From Aneurinibacillus tyrosinisolvens (GTDB lineage: Bacteria > Bacillota > Bacilli > Aneurinibacillales > Aneurinibacillaceae), in the NCBI RefSeq assembly GCF_001015055.1, contig NZ_BBWZ01000001.1, positions 124,001-188,000 of the forward strand: 64,000 bases of DNA, in the 5' to 3' direction. Within the stretch, counting starts at the first letter, position 1; each line of letters opens with the position of its first letter. Positions 19,065 to 27,753 of the stretch are shown here, piece after piece. Position numbers and translations under genes: made by a program. The notes under the pieces were generated by a model. The model saw only the letters and a program-made list of their open reading frames with translations. It ran no database searches and was not told the origin of the DNA.

Positions 19065-19720
19065 AGATAAAAAAATGGATAGGCGCACTTACTCTAACGG
19101 GGGCGTTGCTGGCTTTTGCAGGCAGTGCCAGTGCACATGTCACCGTCTCGCCGAAAGAAGCAACTGCAGGCGGGTACGAGAAGTATACCGTACGCGTGCC
19201 GGTAGAGAAAGATAGCAATACAACAAAGGTAAGGGTAGAGTTTCCGCCAGGAGTAAAAGTAAGCACAGTCATGCCCGTACCAGGGTGGAAGTACGAATTC
19301 GAGAAAGATACAGAGGGCCGTTTTAAGGCACTCACCTGGACGACGACCGCTGAAGGCATTAAGCCCCACGAATTTATGGAGTTCTCCTTCAGTGGGAAAA
19401 ACCCGGATCAGCCCGGCAAACTGGCGTGGAAAGCTTATCAAACGTATGCAGATAACTCGGTTGTAGAGTGGACAGGAGCAGAAGGCTCAGACAAACCAGC
19501 TTCGGTAACCACGTTGAAAGAAAAATCAAACCCAGGAGACAACCAGCATGGAGAAAAGCCGGGAGCGGCTGTAGAACCGGGAAACGAAAAGGCGGCAGCA
19601 CCGGCAGCACCGGCGGCAGAAACGAAACAAGCATCAAGTAACACATTGCCGCTTATTTTATCAGGGCTTGCCCTCTTGTTATCTATCATTAGTCTTTTTC
19701 GTAAAAGAGCATCCAAATAA
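19061..19720 (+). CDS. ycnI: YcnI-like copper chaperone (DUF1775), membrane anchored
   Basis: The 219-residue protein has a signal peptide cleaved after SASA, so the mature protein begins with the His that the family uses for Cu(II) binding (HVTVSPKEA). The DUF1775 domain contains the conserved VPGWKYEFEKD tryptophan region. A linker rich in Pro/Ala/Glu and one C-terminal transmembrane helix with a short basic tail (RKRASK) anchor it. It is translationally coupled to ycnJ and followed by a terminator. Confidence 0.92.
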   Translation: MKIKKWIGALTLTGALLAFAGSASAHVTVSPKEATAGGYEKYTVRVPVEKDSNTTKVRVEFPPGVKVSTVMPVPGWKYEFEKDTEGRFKALTWTTTAEGIKPHEFMEFSFSGKNPDQPGKLAWKAYQTYADNSVVEWTGAEGSDKPASVTTLKEKSNPGDNQHGEKPGAAVEPGNEKAAAPAAPAAETKQASSNTLPLILSGLALLLSIISLFRKRASK

Positions 19721-19751
19721 TCAGGCAAGGAACAAAATATGAAATGAACGG

Positions 19752-19790
19752 GAAGGTATTGGCGTGAGGTAATCCAATACCTTTTTTTCT
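19752..19790 (+). terminator. Terminator of ycnJ-ycnI
   Basis: AAGGTATTGG pairs with CCAATACCTT around CGTGAGGTAAT, followed by TTTTTCT. Confidence 0.85.
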
Positions 19791-19890
19791 ATTGTTAAAA
19801 ATACCCTTCTGTGCTATAAAGTAATAATAATTTTCTGCCGCAATTTTTTGTTGATATACATAAATGGTAACGGGAAAAGGGAGTGAGAGA

Positions 19891-21411
19891 GTGAAAGCAA
19901 TTATGCTGCAGGGAACCTCATCGGACGTTGGGAAAAGCGTACTCTGTACCGCACTATGCCGTATATTTTATGAGGATGGCTGGAAGGTAGCCCCCTTTAA
20001 ATCGCAGAACATGGCGTTGAATTCCTATATTACAAAAGCGGGGGAAGAAATCGGGCGGGCACAGGGCGTGCAGGCGGAAGCGTGCCGGGTTGAAGCGACA
20101 GCCGATATGAATCCAATTTTGCTGAAGCCAAAAAAAGACATGGTGGCAGAAGTCATTGTGAGGGGAAAACATTACGCCGATATGGAGGCGAGTGCATATC
20201 GCAATGATTATGTACCAACCGCGCTTCCGATTTTGCGGGAGTCGCTGGAGCGGCTGGCCGAGGAATACGAGATCCTCGTCATGGAAGGGGCCGGCAGTCC
20301 GGCCGAAATCAACCTGAAGGATCGGGATATCGCCAATATGAGAGCGGCGCAGCTTGCAGATGCGCCTGTCCTCCTCGTGGCGGACATTGACCGGGGCGGC
20401 GTCTTCGCTTCCCTTGTCGGAACGCTGGCGCTGCTTGATGAGGAAGAGCGTGCCCGTGTGAAAGGATTTATTATTAATAAGTTTCGCGGTAAGTTTTCGA
20501 TTCTGAAGCCAGGTCTTGACTGGCTGGAAGAGCACACGGGAATTCCGGTGCTCGGTGTGATTCCGTACGCGGATACAGGGATTGAGGCGGAGGATTCGCT
20601 TGCTCTATCCTCGCTCCAGCTAAAGAAACAGGATGAACAGCCGGATTCACTGCAGGTGCACGTGATTCGGCTGCCGCGTATCTCGAATTTTACAGATGCC
20701 GACCCATTGTATGATGAGCCGGGGCTGAATGTGCGGCTCGTCGCTTCGGCCGCCGAGTGGAAAAACCCCGACATTATCATTATCCCGGGTACGAAAAACA
20801 CAATCGATGATTTAGAGTGGCTGGAGCAGACGGGTCTTGCAGCGCTGATTCAGGAATCCGCCCGGCGGGGAGCATACGTAGCAGGCATATGCGGAGGGTA
20901 TCAAATGCTTGGCCAAACGCTTCACGACCCCGATAAAGTGGAATCGGACCGGGAAGAGAGCCGCGGGCTTGGCCTGCTGGCGATACATACGGCGTTTCAG
21001 GAAGGAAAGAGAACGATACGTGTGGCAGGAAAAGCAAGCGGTGCGGATTTTGCGAAAAACGAAGCGGTATCCGGCTATGAAATTCATCTGGGAAGAACGG
21101 AGAGAGAAGAAGGGGCCCTCCCGCTTCTTACGCTGGAGGACGGCCATACGGACGGAACGATTTCGCACGATGCGAAAGTATGGGGAACGTACCTGCACGG
21201 TATTTTTCATAACCGTTCTTTCACACGCGGGTGGTTAAACCAAATCCGCAGTGAGCGGGGCTTGCCGCTGCTCTCCATACAGGTGGAAAGTGAGTCGGCG
21301 CGCAGGGAAGCGAGCTATGCGGCCCTGGCTTCCCTTGTTAGAGAACACCTTGACATGGATAGAATGTATGAGATTGTTGGACTGGGCAAAAAGCAGGAAA
21401 CGCATCGGTAG
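19891..21411 (+). CDS. cbiP: Adenosylcobyric acid synthase (glutamine-hydrolysing)
   Basis: CbiP/CobQ amidates the b, d, e and g side chains of adenosylcobyrinic acid a,c-diamide using glutamine and ATP. The protein has an N-terminal P-loop-like AIMLQGTSSDVGKSVL ATPase domain and a C-terminal class I glutamine amidotransferase domain with the nucleophile Cys in AGICGGYQMLG and the late His in YLHGIFH. The GTG at 19891 (506 residues) follows AAGGGAGTGA at good spacing and matches the family N-terminus; the ATG at 19864 would add nine residues without a clear site. It lies just upstream of the second riboswitch, outside its control. Confidence 0.94.
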   Translation: MKAIMLQGTSSDVGKSVLCTALCRIFYEDGWKVAPFKSQNMALNSYITKAGEEIGRAQGVQAEACRVEATADMNPILLKPKKDMVAEVIVRGKHYADMEASAYRNDYVPTALPILRESLERLAEEYEILVMEGAGSPAEINLKDRDIANMRAAQLADAPVLLVADIDRGGVFASLVGTLALLDEEERARVKGFIINKFRGKFSILKPGLDWLEEHTGIPVLGVIPYADTGIEAEDSLALSSLQLKKQDEQPDSLQVHVIRLPRISNFTDADPLYDEPGLNVRLVASAAEWKNPDIIIIPGTKNTIDDLEWLEQTGLAALIQESARRGAYVAGICGGYQMLGQTLHDPDKVESDREESRGLGLLAIHTAFQEGKRTIRVAGKASGADFAKNEAVSGYEIHLGRTEREEGALPLLTLEDGHTDGTISHDAKVWGTYLHGIFHNRSFTRGWLNQIRSERGLPLLSIQVESESARREASYAALASLVREHLDMDRMYEIVGLGKKQETHR

Positions 21412-21479
21412 CTGAACTTTTTATATAGACGCGCACCCTGTTTTGAATTATGATTAAATAGATAAAAGTAAAATAACTT

Positions 21480-21670
21480 ACAACAGCAGTGAAATGCGTT
21501 ACGCATTTTTCAGGGAAGAACGGTGTAAATCCGTCGCGGTCCCGCCACTGTAAGAGACGAGCTGTTCACATCTGCCACTGGACAATCCGGGAAGGCGTGG
21601 AGAGCGTTTGAGTCTTGAGCCAGGACATCTGCCTGCTGTTACGAAAGACCATCCTACGCGGATATAGGAC
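21480..21670 (+). ncRNA. Cobalamin riboswitch upstream of the main cobalamin operon
   Basis: Conserved elements in order are CAGGGAA, GGTGTAAATCC, GGTCCCGCCACTGTAA, a second GCCACTGG, GGGAAGGCG and the 3' box GAGCCAGGACATCTGCC. P1 pairs AACAGCAG (21482-21489) with CTGCTGTT (21633-21640). A P13-like hairpin (TCCTA/TAGGA with a CGCGGATA loop) follows and could kiss the CCGC of L5. Two terminators lie downstream before the cobalt permease. Confidence 0.94.
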
Positions 21671-21724
21671 AGGTGTGCGGCTGTTTTTTACTGTGAAAGA
21701 CCGGGATTCCCGTTCAAACATAGG

Positions 21725-21766
21725 AAAAGGACATCTCCTGCCTCCGGGTAGGGATGTCCTTTTTTC
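21725..21766 (+). terminator. First terminator after the second riboswitch
   Basis: AAAAGGACATC pairs with GATGTCCTTTT with an unpaired stretch of about 15 bases, followed by TTTTTTC. This is the probable riboswitch expression platform. Confidence 0.85.
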
Positions 21767-21865
21767 ATTTTGGCCATTGTCTTGCGAGGAACAGGGAATG
21801 AGCAGCACATGGATAATTGCGTCGCACACAACCGGTTCAGGTTGCCGTAACGCTTATTATACGTG

Positions 21866-21900
21866 AGGGCGCTCTTTTCCGAAAAAGAGTGCCCTTTTTT
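21866..21900 (+). terminator. Second, stacked terminator before the cobalt permease
   Basis: AGGGCGCTCTTTT pairs with AAAAGAGTGCCCT (one G-T pair) around a CCG-containing loop, followed by TTTTTT. It lies 100 bases after the first terminator and ends 23 bases before the permease start. Confidence 0.8.
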
Positions 21901-21923
21901 AAATAGGGAAAAGGAGGAAAAAG

Positions 21924-22625
21924 ATGGGGATTGAGTGGATTTCTTTTTCACTGTTTGCTGTTTTGATTGGCTTTCGCCATGGAATGGATTCCGATCATAT
22001 CGCGGCGATTGTCGATATGGTCGGTACGGACGACAAGAACAAGAAAACGTGGAAGGCGGGCATTATGTATGGAATCGGGCACGGTGCCATCGTGTTTCTG
22101 ATGGGCCTGCTGGCCATTTCCTTAGGCAAGCACCTCCCTGCATCTATAGCAGCAACCATGGAAACCCTTGTCGGCCTTTCCCTGCTTGTACTTGGGGCGG
22201 TTATGCTGGCGAGCATGCTTCGCAGACCGAAGGAGTACGTGTATGAAAGCCGCTGGGCTCTTGTGTTTCGCCTCATTTCACGCTGGTACAACCGGGTGGT
22301 CCACAAGAAAACAGAAGAAATGAGAATTACGGGAATTGGGATTGCCGGTGCTTTTATTATCGGCATCGTCCACGGTATTGGAGCGGAAACACCTACCCAG
22401 GTCATGATGCTTTCTCACAGCAGCGGAAGCGGAAATGTGGCGCTTGCTGTTATTCAATTACTGTTGTTTGTCAGCGGGCTTCTGTGTGCAACGTTTCTCG
22501 TAACCCTGTGCGCCAACTGGGGATTTATGCGGGCGAGGATGAGCCGCTCCTTTTATATTGTGCTTGGCAGCATAACGGCGCTCTATAGTATACTGCTTGG
22601 TTTTTCGATACTTACAGGATTTTAA
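21924..22625 (+). CDS. NiCoT-type cobalt/nickel permease
   Basis: The 233-residue membrane protein has about six to seven helices and the signature RHGMDSDHIAAI in the first helix region, matching the metal-binding HX4DH motif of NiCoT transporters, plus conserved HGIGAETPTQ in a later helix. Being first in a B12-riboswitch operon, it most likely imports Co2+ for the pathway. It is shorter than classic NiCoT proteins (about 330). AAAGGAGG precedes the ATG. Confidence 0.88.
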   Translation: MGIEWISFSLFAVLIGFRHGMDSDHIAAIVDMVGTDDKNKKTWKAGIMYGIGHGAIVFLMGLLAISLGKHLPASIAATMETLVGLSLLVLGAVMLASMLRRPKEYVYESRWALVFRLISRWYNRVVHKKTEEMRITGIGIAGAFIIGIVHGIGAETPTQVMMLSHSSGSGNVALAVIQLLLFVSGLLCATFLVTLCANWGFMRARMSRSFYIVLGSITALYSILLGFSILTGF

Positions 22626-22644
22626 AAAATAATGAGGTGAAAGC

Positions 22645-24255
22645 ATGGCAGCACACAAAGGAAAAATTCTAGTCATCGGGTTCGGTCCCGGAAGCTTTGA
22701 ACACATTACACAGCGGGCGCGGGAAGCCATCCAGGAAAGTGAAGTGGTCCTCGGTTATACGACGTATGTGGATTTAATCCGCGGGCTGTTAAGAGAAGGC
22801 CAGCAGGTGATTCAGGCTGGAATGACGGAAGAGGTCGGGCGTGCCCAGGAAGCCGTACGCCAGGCGGAACAGGGAAAGGTTGTCGGCGTCATCTCAAGCG
22901 GCGATGCGGGCGTATACGGCATGGCCGGCCTTGTATACGAGGTTTTGATGGAGCAGGGCTGGACGGAGAAGGACGGTATCTCCGTTGAAATCGTTCCGGG
23001 GATTTCTGCGATTAACTCCTGCGCTTCCCTGCTCGGTGCTCCGGTTATGCATGACGCCTGTACGATCAGCCTGAGTGATCATCTAACCCCGTGGGAGTTA
23101 ATTGCCAGGCGGGTGGAAGCGGCAGGCCAGGCGGATTTTGTCATTGCCCTGTACAATCCAAAGAGCGGACGCCGTACCCGGCAAATTGAGGAAACACAAA
23201 GGATTCTGCTGCAATACCGTTCACCTGATACACCGGTAGGCCTGGTCAAAAGCGCATACCGTGACAGACAATCTGTTGTGATTACGGATCTGGCCCATAT
23301 GCTGGAGCACGACATTGGCATGCTGACGACTGTGATTATCGGAAACAACTCAACAAGGCTGTATGACGGCAAGATGATTACACCGCGCGGCTACCAGCGT
23401 AAGTATACACTGGGCGCTGAAAAACAGGCGCTGGCGCCGCACCAGCGCCTTCGCGAAGAAAATGAGCCGTGGGCTCTGCATTCGGTCACGAACGAAGGTG
23501 CAGAACAACCCGTTTCTTCCCGTACTCTCGCAGAAGAAGCGCTTGGAAAACTCGGCATTGGAGTGGCGGTGAAGCCGCAGCCGATTTCACAGACGACTTT
23601 TAAACAGGAATCGATTTTTGAGTTTGCCGTCTCTCCAGGGGTGGCGAATAAGAAGCTGAACGCTTCTCAGATGCTCATTCTCGCCGAAGTCATCGGTGAG
23701 AAAGGAACGATAGAATACACGCCGCACCACCAGATTAACGTGAGCATCCCAACGAGTGAACCGGAGACGATTACACAAAAACTCCGGGAAGCAGGCTTGC
23801 TTGTTCTTCCTGTCGGCGACGTAATCAGCATTAAAGCGTGTGACTTTTGTGACGGGGAAAAAGTGGACGCGATCCCGTACGCAGAGAAGATTCAGGAAAC
23901 GCTTGGCGGCCTGGCGGTGCCGAAGGAATTAAGAATCGGTATAAATGGCTGTGGGATGTCCTGTTACGGTGCGGTAACGGACGACATCGGATTAATTTAT
24001 CGCAAAGGAAAATTTGATTTGTTCCTCGGTGCCAAGACAACGGGCCGCAATGCGCATGTCGCCCAGCCGGTAGCGGAGGGCATTGAACCGGAAGAAATTG
24101 TCGGACTGTTAGAGAAAATTATGCGAAAGTTTAAAGAAGAAGGACACCCGAATGAAAGGTTCCACAAGTTTTTTAAGCGCGTGAAAGAAATCGAAGGGTT
24201 CAGGCACCAGGACGCCCCGGTGCTGGTGGCGGTAGAAGCGGTATGCGGAGACTAG
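22645..24255 (+). CDS. cbiH: CbiH60-like cobalt-precorrin-3 C17-methyltransferase with Fe-S reductase-like domain
   Basis: Residues 1-250 form a SAM-dependent tetrapyrrole methyltransferase (VIGFGPGSFEHIT, SSGDAGVYGMAG, VPGISAINSCASLLGAP, YNPKS), the CbiH/CobJ ring-contraction enzyme. A linker of about 60 residues leads to a nitrite/sulfite-reductase-like half domain with cysteines in KACDFCDGEK and NGCGMSCYG, the expected 4Fe-4S ligands. The 536-residue architecture matches B. megaterium CbiH60, which methylates C17 and contracts the ring in the anaerobic route. It follows the cobalt permease by 19 bases. Confidence 0.92.
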   Translation: MAAHKGKILVIGFGPGSFEHITQRAREAIQESEVVLGYTTYVDLIRGLLREGQQVIQAGMTEEVGRAQEAVRQAEQGKVVGVISSGDAGVYGMAGLVYEVLMEQGWTEKDGISVEIVPGISAINSCASLLGAPVMHDACTISLSDHLTPWELIARRVEAAGQADFVIALYNPKSGRRTRQIEETQRILLQYRSPDTPVGLVKSAYRDRQSVVITDLAHMLEHDIGMLTTVIIGNNSTRLYDGKMITPRGYQRKYTLGAEKQALAPHQRLREENEPWALHSVTNEGAEQPVSSRTLAEEALGKLGIGVAVKPQPISQTTFKQESIFEFAVSPGVANKKLNASQMLILAEVIGEKGTIEYTPHHQINVSIPTSEPETITQKLREAGLLVLPVGDVISIKACDFCDGEKVDAIPYAEKIQETLGGLAVPKELRIGINGCGMSCYGAVTDDIGLIYRKGKFDLFLGAKTTGRNAHVAQPVAEGIEPEEIVGLLEKIMRKFKEEGHPNERFHKFFKRVKEIEGFRHQDAPVLVAVEAVCGD

Positions 24256-24280
24256 AAAAGCAGAAAAGGAGAGGGATGGA

Positions 24281-25210
24281 ATGAAAGCAATCTTGTTTGT
24301 CGGACACGGCAGTAAAGACCCGCGGGGAAATGAGGAAATTCTCGCGTTCGTTGAGGGAATAAAGGATGAATTAGCCGTTCCTATTATTGAGACATGTTTC
24401 CTGGAATTTGCCAGCCCGGACATCGCCAGCGGAATTGATGCATGCATAAACAGAGGGGCAATGCACGTTATTCTCATCCCGATGATGCTCTTCCCGGCGG
24501 GGCATTCGAAAATCCACATTCCGGCGGCGATGGACAGTGCGAGAAAGCAGTATCCAGGTGTGGTATTTACATATGGAAGGCCCATCGGCATCCATGACGA
24601 AGTGTTTTCAATCCTGGAAACACGCCTGAATGAGGCCGGATTGAATACGAAGGATGAGTCGAATAAGACAGCCGTTCTCATCGCGGGACGCGGCAGCAGC
24701 GATGCGGATGCCAACAGCGATGTATATAAACTTTCCCGTATGCTGTGGGAACGCCTGAATGTGCGCTGGGTGGAAACGTGCTTTATCGGAGTGACCGACC
24801 CTTCGGTAGAGGAAGGAATTGAGCGATGCATTGCGCTTGGAGCAGAAAAAGTCATCATCATCCCTTATTTGCTCTTTACCGGAATTCTGATGAGCCGGAT
24901 GGAAGAAAAGCTGGCGGCCTTCCGCACCAGCTACCCGGACCGTGAATTTGTCATGACAGAGTATTTTGGCTTCCATCCGGCGCTGCGCACGATTTTTCTC
25001 GACCGAGCAGCCGAGGCTTTGAATGATGAAGTGAAAATGAACTGTGATACGTGCCAGTACCGATTGTTTGCTGTGGAACATCTGCATCTTGAACACCACC
25101 ACCATGATCACGATGACCACCATCATCATCACGGGCATGACCACGATCATGACCACGATCATGACCACGATCACCATCATCACGAGCATGTGGAAAAGGA
25201 GACGGTGTAG
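24281..25210 (+). CDS. cbiX: Sirohydrochlorin cobaltochelatase, long His-rich form
   Basis: CbiX inserts Co2+ into sirohydrochlorin, committing to the anaerobic cobalamin path. The 309-residue protein has two homologous chelatase halves (ILFVGHGSKDPRGN and AVLIAGRGSSDADAN), an MxCxxC motif (MNCDTC, known to bind an Fe-S centre in the B. megaterium enzyme) and a C-terminal tail of about 35 residues dominated by His and Asp, probably a cobalt store or metal buffer. Its repetitive CAY/GAY codons also create long antisense open frames that are not genes. Confidence 0.94.
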   Translation: MKAILFVGHGSKDPRGNEEILAFVEGIKDELAVPIIETCFLEFASPDIASGIDACINRGAMHVILIPMMLFPAGHSKIHIPAAMDSARKQYPGVVFTYGRPIGIHDEVFSILETRLNEAGLNTKDESNKTAVLIAGRGSSDADANSDVYKLSRMLWERLNVRWVETCFIGVTDPSVEEGIERCIALGAEKVIIIPYLLFTGILMSRMEEKLAAFRTSYPDREFVMTEYFGFHPALRTIFLDRAAEALNDEVKMNCDTCQYRLFAVEHLHLEHHHHDHDDHHHHHGHDHDHDHDHDHDHHHHEHVEKETV

Positions 25211-25212
25211 TG

Positions 25213-26007
25213 ATGATTCTCGTTCTAGCCGGCACAAGTGACGCAAGGGAATTGGCATTGTCGATCCAGGCGGCGGAGTACGGGCTTCTTACAACGGTAG
25301 TGACGGACAGCGCAGCAAAAAGCATGCAGGAAGCAGGGCTCCCTGTCCGTGTAGGAAGAATGGACGCTGAAGAAATCAGCCAACTCATTTCTGAACAACA
25401 TTTTACAGCCGTCGTAGACGCGAGCCACCCGTTTGCCGAAGAAGCTTCGCGCAATGCGCTCGAAGGAGCGAAGCGGGCAAATGTCCCGTACATCCGCTAT
25501 GAGCGGGCATCCGTTCAGGAATCGGCCCACCCGCTCGTTACGACGGTGGACGACTATGCGGAAGCCGCTGAAGCGGCGGCACAGCACAAAGGAACTGTCA
25601 TGCTGACGACTGGAAGCAAAACGCTTCAGGTTTTTACCGAGCGCCTGCTTGGCCTGCCTGATATACGGCTTGTGGCCCGGATGCTCCCGCGCAGGGACAA
25701 TATGGAAAAGTGTGAGCAGCTTGGTGTCGAGCAGAAAAACATTGTCGCCATGCAGGGGCCTTTCTCCAAAGAGATGAACACCGCGCTCTACAAACAGTTT
25801 GACGTCACCCTTATGATTACGAAAGAAAGCGGAAAAGTCGGGTCGGTAGACGAGAAGCTAGAGGCGGCGATCGAGCTCGGCATTCCGACCCTTATGATTG
25901 CCAGACCGAAAGTGGAATATGGGGCTGTATTTTCTGATTTTGCGAACGTCGTCCAGGCACTGCACGAAAAAATAGGGGAGGGAAAAGTAAATGAACTTTC
26001 ACACTGA
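25213..26007 (+). CDS. cbiJ: Cobalt-precorrin-6A reductase
   Basis: CbiJ/CobK reduces a ring double bond of (cobalt-)precorrin-6A with NAD(P)H. The 264-residue protein starts with the nucleotide-binding strand ILVLAGTSDARELA and contains the family segments VDASHPFAEEAS, RYERAS, TTGSKTL and ARMLPR. The ATG at 25213 is chosen over GTG 25210 because AAAGGAG has better spacing. It starts just after the cbiX stop and overlaps cbiC by 17 bases. Confidence 0.93.
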   Translation: MILVLAGTSDARELALSIQAAEYGLLTTVVTDSAAKSMQEAGLPVRVGRMDAEEISQLISEQHFTAVVDASHPFAEEASRNALEGAKRANVPYIRYERASVQESAHPLVTTVDDYAEAAEAAAQHKGTVMLTTGSKTLQVFTERLLGLPDIRLVARMLPRRDNMEKCEQLGVEQKNIVAMQGPFSKEMNTALYKQFDVTLMITKESGKVGSVDEKLEAAIELGIPTLMIARPKVEYGAVFSDFANVVQALHEKIGEGKVNELSH

Positions 26008-26641
26008 TTTTAAGCCGTTAACGGTTCAACCACAGGAGATTGAAGGGAAAAGCTTTGAAATCATTACAGAGGAACTCGGACCGCATCCTTTTACCGAAGA
26101 GCAGTACCCCGTTGTGCAGCGGGTCATTCACGCTTCAGCTGACTTTGACCTGGGACGGAGCCTTGTCTTCCACCCTGATGCCATTGAGGCAGGGATTCGC
26201 GCGATTCGAGAGGGTTGCAAAGTAGTAGCAGACGTGCAGATGGTGCAGGTCGGCATCAGCAAGCCCCGCATTGAAAAATTTGGGGGAAGCGTTCACGTCT
26301 ACATCTCCGATCCGGACGTTATGGAAGAAGCGAAACGCTTAAATACAACGCGTGCGATTATCGCCACCCGAAAAGCAGTGAAAGAAGCAGATGGCGGCAT
26401 TTTTGCCATCGGGAACGCGCCGACAGCGCTGCTTGAATTGATTCGTCTCGTTAAAGAAGGGCAGGCAAAGCCTGGCCTTGTCATTGGTGTGCCGGTTGGT
26501 TTTGTATCGGCGGCTGAATCGAAAGAAGAGCTCGCCAAGCTTGATATTCCGTTCATTACGAATATCGGCCGCAAAGGTGGAAGCCCTGTCGCTGTCGCCG
26601 CACTCAACGCTATCTCGATTATGGCTGAGAAGCGGGGATAA
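25991..26641 (+). CDS. cbiC: Cobalt-precorrin-8 methylmutase
   Basis: CbiC/CobH moves the C11 methyl group to C12, producing cobyrinic acid. The 216-residue protein has the family motifs VVQRVIHASADFD (with the catalytic histidine) and AIGNAPTALLELIRL, and ends with NIGRKGGSPVAVAALNA. The ribosome binding site GGGGAGGGAAAAG lies within the end of cbiJ, so the genes are coupled. Confidence 0.95.
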   Translation: MNFHTDFKPLTVQPQEIEGKSFEIITEELGPHPFTEEQYPVVQRVIHASADFDLGRSLVFHPDAIEAGIRAIREGCKVVADVQMVQVGISKPRIEKFGGSVHVYISDPDVMEEAKRLNTTRAIIATRKAVKEADGGIFAIGNAPTALLELIRLVKEGQAKPGLVIGVPVGFVSAAESKEELAKLDIPFITNIGRKGGSPVAVAALNAISIMAEKRG

Positions 26642-26643
26642 CG

Positions 26644-27753
26644 ATGGAGAAAGACCCGAAGCAGATGCGGCACGGGTACACAACCGGCTCAAACGCTACG
26701 GCGGCGACGAAAGCAGCTCTTCTATCTTTAATCCGGGAAGAGGAAGTGAAAGAAGTAGAAATCACGCTGCCCACCCGGGACAATGTCCGATTTACTATGG
26801 AAGAGGTTCAGTTTGACGGGGAAAGCGTGTCCGCCCACATTATTAAAGACGCAGGGGATGACCCGGACGCCACACATAAAGCGCTTATTGTATCCACGGT
26901 TAGCTGGAAGGATGAACCCGGAGTTGAGATTGACGGGGGCATTGGCGTTGGCCGTGTAACGAAGCCCGGGCTTCCCGTTCCGGTCGGCGAGGCCGCGATT
27001 AATCCGGTACCGCGTAAAATGATAGATGAAACAGCACGCTCCGTCCTGCACGAGTACGACATCGAAAAGGGAGTAAAGGTCATTATTTCGGTACCGGACG
27101 GGGAAGAAATTGCGAAGAAAACTCTGAACGCACGCCTCGGCATTATCGGGGGGATTTCGATTCTCGGAACGAGAGGGATCGTTGTTCCTTTTTCTACATC
27201 CGCCTATAAGGCGAGTATTGTGCAGGCGATTAAGGTGGCGGTGGAGTGCGGATGTGATCACCTGATTATTACGACGGGCGGACGAAGTGAGAACTTCGCC
27301 ATGCAGCTGTACGAAGGCTACCCGGAGGAAGCGTTTATCGAAATGGGCGATTTCGTCGGCTTCACGCTGAAAATATGCAAAAACCACGGGATAAAGCGGA
27401 TTACCCTTGTCGGGATGATGGGTAAATTCTCCAAGGTAGCGCAGGGTGTTATGATGGTCCACTCGAAAAGCGCTCCGATCGATTTCGGCTTTCTGGCGGC
27501 TGTGGCGAAAGAGGCGGGAGTTCCCGCACCTCTCCTCTCTGAAATAAGGGAGGCAAATACAGCCGCCCAGGTCGGAGATATGATGCATCAAAATGGATAC
27601 TCTTCATTTTTTGAAAAGCTATGCCAGCATGTTTGTAACTCTAGTGTGCGTCAGGTCGGAGGAGGCGTTGATATCGAAACCGTCATCATTACGATGAAAA
27701 GTGAAATGCTGGGAAGGGAGAGAGTGGATTGCAGAGAACGATTAGAGTCATAG
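26644..27753 (+). CDS. cbiD: Cobalt-precorrin-5B C1-methyltransferase
   Basis: CbiD methylates C1 in the anaerobic pathway and is a marker of early cobalt insertion. The 369-residue protein has the family N-terminus [18 protein letters not shown], the [13 protein letters not shown] and INPVPRKMI segments and [10 protein letters not shown]. It starts three bases after the cbiC stop and overlaps cbiET by 25 bases. Confidence 0.95.
   Translation: MEKDPKQMRHGYTTGSNATAATKAALLSLIREEEVKEVEITLPTRDNVRFTMEEVQFDGESVSAHIIKDAGDDPDATHKALIVSTVSWKDEPGVEIDGGIGVGRVTKPGLPVPVGEAAINPVPRKMIDETARSVLHEYDIEKGVKVIISVPDGEEIAKKTLNARLGIIGGISILGTRGIVVPFSTSAYKASIVQAIKVAVECGCDHLIITTGGRSENFAMQLYEGYPEEAFIEMGDFVGFTLKICKNHGIKRITLVGMMGKFSKVAQGVMMVHSKSAPIDFGFLAAVAKEAGVPAPLLSEIREANTAAQVGDMMHQNGYSSFFEKLCQHVCNSSVRQVGGGVDIETVIITMKSEMLGRERVDCRERLES

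Noticed and set aside
21615-21866. Open frames on both strands over the second riboswitch
   Set aside because: They overlap the aptamer and terminator; composition is not protein-like.
24608-25258. Long minus-strand frames opposite cbiX
   Set aside because: Created by the repetitive His/Asp codons of the CbiX tail (reverse reads Met/Val repeats); no ribosome binding site.
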